DNA of 64,000 bases from Panax quinquefolius (taxonomy: Eukaryota > Streptophyta > Magnoliopsida > Apiales > Araliaceae), in the NCBI GenBank assembly GCA_020205615.1, contig CM035167.1, positions 62,375,436 to 62,439,435 on the forward strand. The letters run 5' to 3'. The number at the start of each line of letters is the position of its first letter. Within the stretch, counting starts at the first letter, position 1. Of the stretch, positions 45,082 through 57,638 are shown one piece after another. The notes beneath the pieces are model-generated. The model ran no database searches. It was not told the DNA's origin and saw nothing but the letters and a program-made list of their open reading frames with translations. Both the position numbers and the translations under genes were made by a program.

Positions 45082-46940
45082 GTCATGATGAGTTATGTTG
45101 GTTATTATGTGAAAACATGAAAGTTCTTAGAAATCACAAAGGGTTGAAAATCAGATTTTGGTGAAAATGGAACATGAAATTCAATTGACCATATCTCCTA
45201 TTATATTTCAAATTTTTGAGTGTGGTCAAGTTCTAGAATTAGATCTATGAGTTTTCTAACTTATCCAAGTGGAATCACTGGAAAAGGTGTTATAGATTTT
45301 TGTGTGGACTGATTTTAGCAAAGGAGTTAAAAACTGCAAAGTACTAAATAGCTACTGTCCAGAAATTTAAAAGGACATTTTCGACCACTTAATTTGTGAG
45401 AAAACTTCTGGCCTTTTGGGACATGGAAATATATGGTATAAAGTGCCTCCTGTCCAAAAATGAGCTCATTCCGACTTAAAATGAGCAAGTTATGACTATT
45501 TTAATATTTACTTTTTTTAAAAAAACGCTATAACAGAGTTCTATAACTCATGACCACGAAATTTAAAGCTGGAAGCTCACGTTAACATGTGTAAGATCCT
45601 GCCAAGATTTGGGAATTTCTGGAGTTAAACTTGAGGTAGCTAATTTCTTAAGGAATTAATTAGAAATTGATTTTTGAAAAATAGTAAATGAATTTTAAAA
45701 ATTTTGAGAAAAATATATGTTCAATATGGGACTATATTCTGCTAAATCCAAGAAAAAAATATTTTTGGGACTGTTTTGCTATTTTTCATGAAAATAATCT
45801 AGTTATGAGTAAATGAGTTAAATATGTTATGTGAAGTAACAAAATTGGAAAATAAGATTTTATAGCTTGGGAATCCTATATAGGGTATATGCATATTTTT
45901 GATAAGGGATTTGATCATTGGTGATGAAATCTTATGAGTATGGCATTTTTGAATAATTAAATGCATTATTTGGTAAAGTGTAAACAATTGAAATAAATTG
46001 TTTATAAGTTTAAGAAGTGATTAAAATATTTTATAATATTAATAATATTAGATTATGAGTTTATTAAGTGATTGATAATATTTAGATAAATTTAAAGTCT
46101 TTAATATTTATCCTTGTTTTCGTTTGATTAATGCTTATATCATTGTCATTATTCTCATGCTTATATTGTTATGAAAGTCATCTTTGGCTTACGTGCATAG
46201 AGGGACATCGTGTGATTATGACCAGGGATTATTTTGTGTAATCAGGACCGTAATGTGACGAATGATGTGGTAAAAATCCTCAGTGGCCTGTAGTGCATTG
46301 ATGAACAGTTTTTGGTATAATTATGACCAGGGATTATTCGGTATAGTCATGACCATTGATGATTTAATGAATATCCTTGGCCCGTAGTCTGAGGATGATT
46401 CGATGATGTGGTTTATTTATTGTCGAGTCTCGGCGATAAAAATTGATGAAAACATTTTAAATCATAGAAGTTAGTAGATATCATGCTCTACTTGAGTCTT
46501 CTAATGGATTGCTTATTCTGCTGCAGTTAAACTTGATGTCTATTGTATTTTATCAGTTTAACATTATTGAAGACTAATGATAATTTATTCTGTATTATCT
46601 TAGTCATAATATTTCTTACTGGGCTAGTTGAGCTCACCCTTTCTTTCACTGTTCTCTTCAGGAAATGAGAACGTAGTCGGGACTAGTCGGGGAACGAAGT
46701 GATGGTCCAGATGATAGCATTAGTAGTCCTCACTATTCTGTTAAATAGTGTGACAATAAATGTAATGAGGACTCCATTGAGTGTGGATATTGTCTAGATG
46801 ACAATATTCTTATTAAAACTCTTAGATTATGTTTTGTCGTATTTTACACGACTGTTGTATAATTAAGTTGTATTTGAATTTTGTACCATGTATTTGGCGA
46901 CTCAAGATGCGTGATGTATACCTGTTTTGGTGGCGTCACA

Positions 46941-47116
46941 TATTGTTTGAGTTAAACAATAATATTTATTATAGCAAGTATTGCTTAACTGATTTATTTG
47001 TTATACTTGATATCTGTCATCACAAGTATTTAATCATAAATTCATTTATTCATAAAATACTTATTGCATAATATAAAAGTTATTTAAATTTTTATTTCAC
47101 AAACTTAAGTGAATAT
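46941..47116 (+). other. Piece of the SIRE-like LTR between insertions
   Basis: 176 bp between the duplications TATTG and AATAT; no gene. Confidence 0.7.
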
Positions 47117-48945
47117 TGAAAGTAGTATGCACACAAGCCAATCATGTTTGATGATAAAGAATATACTTTGTAACAATCTTATTCATTTATTAATAAAAAG
47201 TATTAATTTATTAAAGGCTTTTAATTATCTACATGATCTTTGTTTTATAATATGTGATAAACCCATAGTTTTAAGCAATGCTTTTAGAATAATGATGATG
47301 ATCATTCTAATGAGATCTAAATTCTTAGAAAGCTTAAAACTAAAATAGTTCCCAATCATTGGATTACTAAATTGGGGATTAGTGAATCCGGGTAGATTGG
47401 TACATACATTGCTTGCTCATTGGATGAGGATGATTGATCTCATGATCATTTGTGTGGAGACACTAAAGCAAGTATGTAGGTGCTTATTAGAGAATAAGTT
47501 CACTGAACGTGGCTCGCTAAGGAATACCTAATGGAGTTTTACTTGCCTGTCAATAGGAATTCCTGTAGTGATAGTTGTACAAGTAATCCTTGGACTTGAG
47601 ATAATCATAGTATCTTGTGTATGATGAGTTATACTTTGACTTATTTCTTAAGACCCTTAGGGTATATCAAAGGGTATGCTTGGGTATAATAAGTTGTACA
47701 TGGAGATAATGTATGATCAATAAAGAATCTACCACTTCTAATAAAAGAAGAGAAATATCCTATGTGATTCGACAAATGACAACCCCAAGAGTCCTTGGCG
47801 GTTATAAGCGAATGAAATTAGAAAGGAGTTTCTAATTTGCATTATTTGAGTTGTGCATTTAAGAGTCGAAATACATAAAATTAAATAAAATAAGACTTGT
47901 GAGTAATTCCATGTCTTATATTTAATTGGGACATTGTATGGTGGAAGGATTGAATTATGCGGTAACTATTTTACTCAAAGGTTCTTTTATGATTAATGTT
48001 GAAATCTATATTATCTGGAAAGTCGTTGATCGCTAGAGAGGCTTATCCCTATTGTAGAATAAATATTATTTATTTAAATAAGATTAGAATTGTTCTAATT
48101 GATTTATTCACAACCGGTTTAATATAGAGAACCTAAAGGGTCACACCATAAAAGGAAGAATAATTATTTAAGAAGTTAATGGCATAATCGTAATAATATG
48201 TTATGTATATTTAATTTAATCTATGGTGATAGAATAAATTAAATAGCTTAATATTTATTATTTAATATTTTAGAAATATTAAATATAAATTAATAAGAGG
48301 AGTCTTATTAATATTATTACAATTATTATTATTATTTTAATTTCTAAAAGAGTTTAGGAATTAATTTAATATAAGTACTCTCATTTATTCCTAATTGGAT
48401 TAGGAAGGAAAATTAGTTAAAGGAGTTTAATTAATTATCCCTAATAAGATTAGGGAGCCCATTTTTAATTAAAAGAGTTTAATTAAAAATACCTTATTTT
48501 AATAGGGTTACTTGATATCTTTATAAGAAGAGTCTTATATAAGATATTAAGACGATGTGATATTTCCAATGGTTGGAGAGTACGCTCCTTTTCTATAGAG
48601 ATAGAAAAACTAGGGTTTAGCCAACCACCCATCTTCTTGAATCTTTATTTTTCCTTGGTGGATCACCTTTAGAGGCCAAACACTTGGGAGGCTAACGTTG
48701 ATCAAAGAAAGGAACCAAACCCGGTGGATTCAAGTTGAACGCGAAAAGGATTGGAGGTGAACTTGTACCCGAGGAAGCCTCGGATCTTCAAGGGTATGTT
48801 TCTTATTCATCCTTTTCGTTTAATTAATAATTGTGCATAAAGGGTGATCCGGGTATATGGTTTGTAAAAATTTTAAACTCGATTTTTACACGTTTAGCAT
48901 TATTTTTGCAATTTGATCGTTCTTGAATATTACAAACCTAACAGT
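47117..48945 (+). repeat. 5' LTR (1829 bp)
   Basis: TGAAAGTAGTATGCACACAA to ATTACAAACCTAACA. Contains short repeats AAAAGAGTTTAATTAA near 48430-48490. Confidence 0.95.
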
Positions 48946-48946
48946 G

Positions 48947-48959
48947 GCATCAGAGCCAA
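48947..48959 (+). other. Primer binding site, tRNA-iMet type
   Basis: TGGCATCAGAGCC, one base from TGGTATCAGAGCC, 1 bp after the LTR end. Confidence 0.88.
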
Positions 48960-49569
48960 ACCTTTATGCGAATTATTAATTGTTTTAATTTGATATGTAT
49001 ATTGATATGTGTTTAGAACAATTTTATTGGGCATAATTTTATTGTATAAAATTTATTTATAAAAAAAAAACGAAAATCAAAGTCACGAAGCCTGTTTATT
49101 TTTTTCGAAAACGGTAATCCTGTTTTTTTTTTTATTTCGCTGATCTGTGTATTGCTGAGATAAGTGTGAGAATTGTTTCTTGCAAAGACAGTAACGTCGT
49201 GATGAGCACGCAATTGCTGTAAGTCAACACAATGAAAAATAAAAATAAAAATTGGAGATCACGTGAAACTAGTAAAAAAAAAAAGGGCCACGTGAAGGAA
49301 CGGGTTACATATATAAGAATCTTAAGTGGCCGGATCTCCTTGTTAACTTTTATATATATAATAATTAGTATATATATATTAGTTAATAGGATAACAGTTA
49401 ATATATATTATATATATAATATTATTTTAACCATACGGTTACTAATATTCTTAATAATTTTAATTTTAAAATAAAAGTTTATTTTAATTTTAAAATTAGA
49501 TTTCATGCTAACTAATTAGAGTTGAAATTAGATTCCATAATAACTAATTGGAGTTGAAATTGGATTATA

Positions 49570-49920
49570 TGTTTCCTTAAATAAATGAGTTTATTTAGAT
49601 GGGGCAGAGAATCCTAATTTCCTTAAATAAAGGAGTTTATTTAAATATGAAATAAGATTTCATATTATTCAAAATAAAGGAGTTTATTTGTGAATAGGAA
49701 AAGAGAATCCGTGTTTCCTTTAGAAAGGAGTTATATATTTTTTTACATGGAATTGGATTCCATAATTAATTAAAATAAAGGAGTTTATTTTGATTAAAGA
49801 TTTTGATTAAAATAAAATAGTTTATTTTATTCAAAATTAGATAAATTAAAATAAAATAGTTTTATTTTGATTTAAATTTGGATTAAAATAAAGGAGTTTA
49901 TTTTGATTCAAAATTAGATT
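49570..49920 (+). repeat. AAATAAAGGAGTTTATTT short repeats
   Basis: At least six copies of AAATAAAGGAGTTTATTT or close variants (AAATAAAATAGTTTATTT), each an imperfect palindrome with 7-base arms, spaced 30-60 bp. Confidence 0.85.
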
Positions 49921-50679
49921 TTATACTAACTAAATTTGCCCATTAAATGATATCAATATATATATATTAAATGTTTATTATTCATGAGATGAATGTTATT
50001 TATTGATGCATATGGTGATGTGTATGATAATAAATGGGATTGATTTTGGACTATTGACCAATGCGATTGGATTTTATTTTAGTTGGATGCATGAATGTAT
50101 GGGTTTTATTAAATGGGGTCTGCGTACCTCGTCTTCTCTAATTTTTTCTTAATGTAAATTCTATCTCCTCCTATGTACTTCCCTTTTCACGATCAAGATT
50201 TCTATTTATTTTAAATAGTTTTGTAATAGGAATAGTTAGAATTAATTTTGAAGAATTGGAGATCAAGGAACAAGGAGTGCTTGAAGACCCGTTTGTAATG
50301 GAGCCCGGGTTTAAATGTAATAGTTATATTTAAATATTATTTCTTGCACCCCTAAGGGTTTGAATTTTTGGTTCACTTGGTGGCTCTAGTGAACCAAACT
50401 AGAATAAAAGTCCATAATCAATCCGAGTAGAATATAGTATTCTATATGTGCATGCTTATACTATATATATTATATATTATGCAAACATGCTTCGCATGTT
50501 CATTAATATAATAGCGTATTTTATATATATATGTGTACATGCGCTAAACAAGATGAGACAAATTAATAACAAACCCCTCAATTTTTTATATTAAGTCCTA
50601 AGCGTTCAAAGATATTTGGAATATCGAGCGTCGCCTTTCTAGCATGATAAAATTAATAGAGTATTAAATATTTAATATG

Positions 50680-50985
50680 AGTTTGTTGTGTCACCACAAG
50701 GCAAGTATTAAGTATTTAAGATGTTAATTTATCACATTTGATGCTTATAAAGAAAATTGAACAATATTGTTTTGTTGTGTCACCACAAGGATGATATTTT
50801 CTTTTTGAATATATGGAGTGCTAGGTCGGACTTAACTTGGATAATTTTGATTGGATGTGCCACCACTTGATCAAAATAATCTAAGAGGCAAAAAAGAAAA
50901 GAGTTGCATAGTTGATGTAATTGACAAAAGTTGTCTACCTATTTATTTATATATAGTTTGTTGTGTCACCACAAGGCTATATACA
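50680..50985 (+). repeat. TTGTTGTGTCACCACAAGG repeats
   Basis: Three close copies (about 50683, 50771, 50950) and one variant (GATGTGCCACCACTTGATC, about 50855). Each is an imperfect palindrome centred on GTGTCACCAC. Confidence 0.85.
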
Positions 50986-51179
50986 TTTGAAATGGGATCC
51001 TTATTCTCACTAGCAAATCTTTAATTAGATTTTTCCGAACTATATAAATGAGGGTAATATAGTTTGAAGAAAATAGTGGGAGATACCAATTTAAAACAAG
51101 ACCTAATTTATTTTGGTAATTAATAAAAGAATGTATGTTAAAATGTTGTTAATTCCAAATTCATTTACAGAATTTTACA

Positions 51180-51983
51180 ATGTCTAAAATTACTATCACT
51201 GCGAAGCATATTAGATGCTAAATTAACTTGAGGCCAGAATTAAAGCGGATTGGTTAAGAAATTTGAGAATAGTTCTCATAGTTGAAAAGCTATCTTAGGT
51301 CCTTAATCGCCTATCCTGCAATGGTTGCGAACAATGCCTCCGAGGAAGAGATTGCTACTTTTAGAAAGTGGCAAGATGATGCACAGTTGGCTCAATGCAT
51401 CATGCTCGCATCTATGAGTAACGAGCTTCAGCGTCAGCATGAAACTATGGATACTCCTACTATATTCCTGCACATCAAGTAGTTGATGGTGAGGAAAGTA
51501 GGACATATAGATATCAAATATCTAAGGAGCTCTTCCGATCTAGAATGGCCAATGGCACTATAGTACAGACAAATGTTCTAAACATGATCAATTTGATTGA
51601 TCAATTAGGACAATAGGTTTTGTCATGGATGGAGAGTTGAGCCAAGATTTGATCTTACACTCACTCCCGGACTCCTTTCATAAATGTTGTGAATTTTTCA
51701 TATGAACAAGCTAGATATCAGTCTCGCTTATTTGCTTAACATGTTGAAAAATGTTGAGAGTCACTTTCCAACCAAGAAAGACCATGTCTTACTGGTAGGG
51801 GCCAAAGGATCTTCTGAAAAGAAGAACGATTCAAAGAAGGTAAACAGAAGGCGTAAACAAAGGATAATACTGAACAAAAGCGATATGGATGGCAAAGGAG
51901 TTTGCTACCTGCGCAATAAGCTTTGGACCTTTGGAAAGAAAGCTGCGAGAAGCATCTTTCGAGTTAACCAAAAAGAAGCTTAG
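51180..51983 (+). pseudogene. gag: Broken Copia gag
   Basis: It starts near ATG 51180. Stops interrupt the first 40 codons; then ASEEEIATFRKWQDDAQLAQ and MLASMSNELQRQHETMDTPT, followed by a stop at 51480, a frameshifted part (FVMDGELSQDLILHSLPDSF) and MNKLDISLAYLLNMLKNVES to 51983. This order matches the Copia gag family, in which the part after the kinked LNML helix leads to a zinc knuckle; the knuckle is not recognisable. Confidence 0.88.
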
Positions 51984-52029
51984 TGAAGTTTGATTACAAA
52001 TACAAATTTGTTCATGATTTAAAATAATT

Positions 52030-54240
52030 TTTTCTTTAAGTCAAGGTTCTACTTGGGTATTGGATACCGACTTTGGTTATCATAAATATAGATTTATGAA
52101 GGGACCAAGCAGAAGTAGAAAGCTAAACAAAGATAAGTAATCCTATGTGTGGAAAATGAAGCAAAGGTTGCTACATTAGCCATAGAAACTTATAGTTTAG
52201 CAATGCCTACGAGCAAGTCTATTAAGTCAATAAGTTGTTATTGTATTCCAGTTCTCGTTGGAAACATTATTTCCATTTTATTGTTGGACAATGACATCTT
52301 TGGTATTATATTTAAGAACAATTGTTGTTCTATTTATAATAATAATGTTTTGTATAGGACTGGAATATCACTTAATGGATTTAGTATACTTGACTTACGT
52401 GAAAATAATTTTACAAATTGAACAAACTAGTATAAGAAAAGGAGATGATCATTCAAAGAGTTGAATGTATGTATTTGTTGAAATACAAGTGTGAATTATT
52501 TGAAAGGTTCAAAGAATTCAGAAGTGAAACAAATTTGCAAAGTATTAAGATTCTTTGATTAGATCAAGGAATAAATACTTGTGCAATAAGTTTCTAGATC
52601 ATCTTAAATGTTTTTTTTTTCATAATGGACGCCTCCTGATACGCAATAATTGATTGATGTATTTGAATGAAAAAATCGTACCTTGTTGGACATGGTGCGG
52701 TCCATAATGATTTTCTTGACATTCCAAAGTATCCTTCAGGATCATGTCCTAGAAAATCATTTGCATATCTCTGAAATGGTAACCTCAAAATCCCAGGCCC
52801 CAAGACTCCATAAAAGTTATGGACGGGGAGGATTCCTAATCTTAAGTTTGTTAAGATAAGGGGTTCCAACTTATGTGAAAAGGTTTCAAAAGGATAAGCT
52901 TGGGACAAGATTTGACATGTCTGATTTGTGGGACATCCTAAAGTAAGTTTAGGGTATATGTTCTATAATCACCTTTGCAAAAGGTGTTTATTCGCGAAAA
53001 CAGCGCCTTCTAAGACAAATGTGTTTATCATTGAAGGGGCTAGTGGGAGGATAATAGATCTTGAAGAGTTCAAGAACCACAAAATACTATAAATCAAATA
53101 AGAGGAACTTTGTAGATAGACCTATTATACCACAAATCAATCGTAATTACGGAATAGTCACTAGAAGATACACAGGAGGTATGGATTCATCATAGATGAT
53201 GATGATGAGGTACACATCATAGAAGATGATGATCCGATTACATACGATGAGGTAAGTGTTATGAACACTCGGAGAAATGGATTGAAGCAAGTTTCTCAAA
53301 TATGGAACATTCGTTTTGATGAGGCAATCAAAAGAGTTTGATTTTATCAAAAATAAGAATGAACCTAGTGTGTACAAAAGGGTCAGTGGGAGCATCGTGT
53401 CATTTCTAGTATTATATATTGATATACTACGGATAAGGAATAACATGCCAATGCTACAATCAGTAAAGATAAAGTTGTCTAAACATTCCTCCATGAATGG
53501 TTTGGGAAGAGTATCTTAATTGGGGATAAAATCTATATAGATAGATTTAAAAGAATGCTCAACTTAACCCAAGGAACGTAAATTTATTTGATGCTAAAGT
53601 CGTTTAGCATGGAAAACTCCAAGAAATGTCTCATGTCGATGAGCTATGGAGTGTATCTCTCTTAATAGTCCCCACAGACTCCTGAAAAGAGAGGTCGCAT
53701 GAGTGACAATCATGTATGCAATGAAATGTCACGAGACACGATGTTGATCGGTCATATTATGGAGAAGTTCACTATGAGTCAGTGAAAAACATCTTAAAGT
53801 GCTTAACCGGCACTAAAGATGTGATCATATTCATGGTGGGTCTAAATTAAAACTAGAGGGCTTAACAGACTCAAGTTTTTCAGACAGACCAAGATGACAG
53901 AAAAATCCACTTTAAGGTAAAGCGTTATCTTGAACAGTGGTGCAGTGAATTGGAAAGGTTCCAAACAGCAAAGAGTTGTTGGTTTAGTGATAAAGACAAA
54001 GTATATAGCTATAAATGAAGCTTCAAGTTGATTGTTTGGATAAAAAGTTCATTACAGAACTAGGAATAGTTCCTAAGTCTCATCTTGGATCTAAACATGT
54101 GTCGTGGCACTTTCATTTGATTATAAGAATCATTGAAAGATGGGAAATCACTATAGAGATTGTGGACTCTCAAGAACAACATTACATATCCATTAACTAA
54201 AGCTTATCCAACAGCAGGATAATCGTCACTTAGAGAAGAA
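52030..54240 (+). pseudogene. pol: Broken Copia pol (protease, integrase, RT, RNase H)
   Basis: The protease motif is degraded (WVLDTDFG for LDTG, 52058). The pre-integrase region follows (ATLAIETYSLAMP, NNCCSIYNNNVLY, 52149-52421). Integrase remnants show NRTLLDMVRSIM near 52670-52705 and KTPYKLWTG-like sequence near 52800. Reverse transcriptase remains as KEFDFIKNKNEPSVYKRVSG and LVLYIDILRI (active site YVDD decayed) at 53316-53519. RNase H shows KLKLEGLTDSSFS (about 53850) and KFITELGIVPKS, SKHVSWHFHLI (54045-54120). Order integrase before reverse transcriptase defines Copia. Confidence 0.88.
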
Positions 54241-54274
54241 GAGTATAAGATACAATGGCGATTGGCTTTAGTAC

Positions 54275-54285
54275 AAGTGGGAGAT
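54275..54285 (+). other. Polypurine tract
   Basis: AAGTGGGAGAT directly before the 3' LTR; a purine tract of this form is usual for Copia elements. Confidence 0.88.
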
Positions 54286-56108
54286 TGAAAGTAGTATGCA
54301 CATAAGCCAATCATGTTTGATGATAAAGCATATACTTTGTAACAATCTTATTCATTTATTAATAAAAAGTATTAATTTATTAAAGGCTTTTAATTATCTA
54401 CATGATGCTGTTTTATAATATGTGATAAACCCATAGTTTTAAGCAATGCTTTTAGAATAATGATGATGATCATTCTAATGAGATCTAAATTCTTAGAAAG
54501 CTTAAAACTAAAATAGTTCCCAATCATTGGATTACTAAATTAGGGATTAGTGAATCCGGGGTAGATTGGTACATACGTTGCTTGCTCATTGGATGAGGAT
54601 GATTGATCTCATGATCATTTGTGTGGAGACACTAAAGCAAGTATGTAGAGTGCTTATTAGAGAATAAGTTCACTTTGAGCGTGGCTCGCTAAAGAATACC
54701 TAATGGAGTTTTACTTGCTGTCGATAGGAATTCTGTAGTGATAGTAGTCAAGTAATCCTTGGACTTGAGATAATCATAGTATCTTGTGTATGATGAGTTA
54801 TACTTTGACTTATTCCTTAAGACCCTTAGGGTATATCAAAGGGTATGCTTGGGTATAATAAGTTGTACATGGAGATAATGTATGATCGATAAAGAATCTA
54901 CCACTTCCAATAAAAAAGAGAAATGTCCTATGTGATTCGATAAATGACAACTTGAAGAGTCCTTGGTTAAGCGCGAATGAAATTAGAAAGGAGTTTCTAA
55001 TTTGCATTATTTGAGTTGTGCATTTAAGAGTCGAAATACATAAAATTAAATAAAATAAGACTTGTGATAATTCTATGTCTTATATTTAATTGGGACATTG
55101 TATGGTGGAAGGATTGAATTGTCACGGTAACTATTTACTCAAAGGTTCTTTTATGATTAATGTTGAAATCTATATTATACGGAAAGTCGTTGATCGCTAG
55201 GAGGCTTATCCCTATTGTAGAATAAATATTATTTATTTAAATAAGATTAGAATTGTTCTAATTGATTTATTCTGGCTGGTTTAATATGGAGAACCTAAAG
55301 GGTCACACCATAAAAGGAAGAATAATTATTTAAGAAGTTAATGGCATAATCGTAATAATATGTTATGTATATTTAATTTAATCTATGGTGATAGAATAAA
55401 TTAAATAGCTTAATATTTATTATTTAATATTTTAGAAATATTAAATATAAATTAATAAGAGGAGTCTTATTAATATTATTACAATTATTATTATTATTTT
55501 AATTTCTAAAAGAGTTTAGGAATTAATTTAATATAAGTACTCTCATTTATTCCTAATTGGATTAGGAAAGAAAATTAGTTAAAAGAGTTTAATTAATTAT
55601 CCCTAATAAGATAAGGGAGCCCATTTTTAATTAAAAGAGTTTAATTAAAAATACCTTATTTTAATAGGGTTACTTGATATCTTTATAAGAAGAGTCTTAT
55701 ATAAGATATTAAGACGATGTGATATTTCCAATGGTTGGAGAGTACGCTCCTTTTCTATAGAGATAGAAAAACTAGGGTTTAGCCAACCACCCATCTTCTT
55801 GAATCTTTATTTTTCCTTGGTGGATCACCTTTAGAGGCCAAACACTTGGGAGGCTAACGTTGATCAAAGAAAGGAACCAAACCCGGTGGATTCAAGTTGA
55901 ACGCGAAAAGGATTGGAGGTGAACTTGTACCTGAGGAAGCTCGGATCTTCAAGGGTATGTTTCTTATTCATCCTTTTCGTTTAATTAATAATTGTGCATA
56001 AAGGTTGATCCGGGTATATGGTTTGTAAAAATTTTAAACTCTGATTTTTACACGTTTTCGCATTATTTTTGCAATTTGATTGCGTTCTTGAATATTACAA
56101 ACCTAACA
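54286..56108 (+). repeat. 3' LTR (1823 bp)
   Basis: Matches 47117-48945; many long identical runs with isolated indels. Confidence 0.95.
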
Positions 56109-56626
56109 AATATATCTGCTTAAATAGAAGCATATTTGATTCAAAGCTTAAAACAACTTATTTGCTTATTTAGAAGCATTTTCATTCTAAAAGTTGTTTA
56201 AACTTAAAGTGACTTTTCTTTACTCCATAGAGAAAAATAATTCTTTATAAATTTGCATTAAATTATATATCTGCTTAAACAAAAGCATTTTTGAGTAAAA
56301 GCTAAAATTGATATATTTGCTTATTCAAGAAGCACTTTTCACACTAAACATAATAGTTATTTAAACTTTTATAACAGTGCATAATTTATATATTTGCTTA
56401 CATAGAAGCATTATTTGATCTAAGCACAAAATTACTATCTGCTTACTAAGAAGTATATTTTCTCAAGTATAAAAGTCTTTAAACTTTTATAAATACATTT
56501 GCACTTTAATTGGTATCTACTTATTTAAGAAGCATCAATCTGTACTAAATCTTAGCTGCTTATTTAAGAAGCACGTTGTTGTAATATCATTTGTAAAAAA
56601 GGAGAAAAGGTCAGAGTTAGTTTATT
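56109..56626 (+). repeat. Degenerate TGCTTA...AGAAGCA repeats in the SIRE-like LTR
   Basis: About eight copies of TAT(C/T)TGCTTA-TTTAGAAGCA-type units between 56113 and 56575, spaced about 40-110 bp, each able to form a short hairpin (TGCTT with AAGCA). Confidence 0.82.
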
Positions 56627-57128
56627 TTATGTACCTGTGAGAAAGATGAGTAATTCTTCGACCAAGACCAGAGTCTTAGAGGTCTCTAGTGTACCTGTGA
56701 GGTGAGGAAGAGGTTGTTGTTTCAAGACCAGATCATAGAATAGAACTGAACTCAAAAGAAGTACAACTAAGCTTGAGGAGGGAGCGGGGAGCTTGCTGTC
56801 AAGATAGATTAGTTGGAAACAGTTGGAAGTTTGACTATAAAACTTTGTAAAGGCTTCTCCGCCTGTTGAAGGAGTATTTATTACAGATAGTAATAGGATC
56901 TCAAGTCCTGGAGAGGAGCTTGAGACTGGACGTAGCAGCATACCCGGGATGTATGTTGTGAACCAGACAAATCTCTGTGCATTGTGTGATTGAATTTTTA
57001 TTGTCTTGTATATTAATTTCTAACACAACAAATTAATTATTCAAAAATTCAAAAAGGCCTACGATAATTTTTTAATCGGTAATAATCTATTTAACCCCCC
57101 CCCCTTCTAGATTATTATTGGACTTTCA

Positions 57129-57229
57129 AGGATAAAGTTAGGTGAGATTTCAATTAAGGTCTTATGTGATGGCTGAGTTGTACAAACCTTTGAATGGGCG
57201 GAGGTTTTGTGCTTGTACTTAGTCTATTA
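57129..57229. other. Unassigned 101 bp between two SIRE-like elements
   Basis: It begins with AGGAT, which should be the right copy of the first element's target duplication. No match seen elsewhere in the window. Confidence 0.4.
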
Positions 57230-57638
57230 TGTTAGTTCCTAGTAGGCACACAATAGATCTAGAGGGGGGTTGAATAGATCCTTTTTATTTTCAAATACTT
57301 TTCTCTTTTATTTTATATTGCTAATAATTTAGCATATGACAAACATAAGAATCTTTTCAAGCACAGTGGAATAAGTAAAAGATCCCTTTCATTGATATAT
57401 TCATAATTATCTATACATTGTTCTTAGAGTTAGTTAAGTTGTAAGAAGTTAATACATGCATAGCAGTTAGGTACATAATTTAAATGACATAAAGTAAAAG
57501 ACATAAGGGATTTTAAGTGGTTCAGAGACTCAAGCTCCTAATCCACTATTCTGCTTTCAACTAGCAGGATTTCCACTAAGGAAGGGCAGCACCCTGAATC
57601 ACTAAGATTCCTTCGAGGCCAGCAGCCTTGGAACTTCA

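Larger units (their letters stand above)
41630..46940 (+). mobile_element. Solo Ty3 LTR with another solo LTR inside
   Basis: It starts TGTGAGACCCCAAAATTTATG and ends TTTTGGTGGCGTCACA, flanked by a perfect duplication TATTG (41625-41629, 46941-46945). Without the nested LTR it is about 3.8 kb, longer than its relatives because of U3 duplications (42514-42740: GGGG-GTTGGTGCAAG-TTGATAATACTTGCA twice) and a stretch without counterpart (45090-46120). No internal region. Confidence 0.93.
48960..51179 (+). other. Long non-coding leader of the Copia element
   Basis: 2.2 kb between primer site and gag, unusually long for Copia. It holds short repeats (49570-49920 and 50680-50985) and AT-rich DNA, with no domain visible. 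It may contain the element's leader intron or an unrecognised old insertion. Confidence 0.6.
47117..56108 (+). mobile_element. Complete decayed Ty1/Copia element
   Basis: 8992 bp with LTRs 47117-48945 and 54286-56108, primer site, long leader, gag, protease, integrase, reverse transcriptase, RNase H (Copia order) and polypurine tract. Perfect duplication AATAT (47112-47116, 56109-56113). LTRs are nearly identical over long stretches, yet the coding region is full of stops and indels. The lineage is not assigned. Confidence 0.96.
27153..57128 (+). mobile_element. SIRE-like Ty1/Copia element, pol-deleted, 3' LTR full of insertions
   Basis: A 5' LTR remnant (27153-27310) matches the far end of the 3' LTR (about 56968-57128) nearly base for base, both ending CTAGATTATTATTGGACTTTCA-like. 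Between them are primer site, long gag, tiny reverse transcriptase/RNase H scraps, a purine-rich tail and TGTTGGGTCTCTAAC at 29991, a typical SIRE-like LTR start followed by TTTTGATGATAACAATAAAT. Without its insertions the 3' LTR would be about 3 kb. The left end was cut off by the Ty3 host LTR. Confidence 0.85.
29991..57128 (+). repeat. 3' LTR of the SIRE-like element, split by later insertions
   Basis: LTR sequence is visible at 29991-30576, 38315-38423, 38639-38862, 40647-41629, 46941-47116 and 56109-57128. It starts TGTTGGGTCTC and ends GGACTTTCA. The promoter is at 40949. Each interruption has its own target duplication or terminal repeats. The piece 56627-56941 has an open minus-strand frame without family signature, taken as chance. 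Confidence 0.8.

Noticed and set aside
56627..56941. 104-codon minus-strand frame
   Set aside because: It lies in the U5 part of a SIRE-like LTR, with no ATG context or domain; chance opening is more likely.
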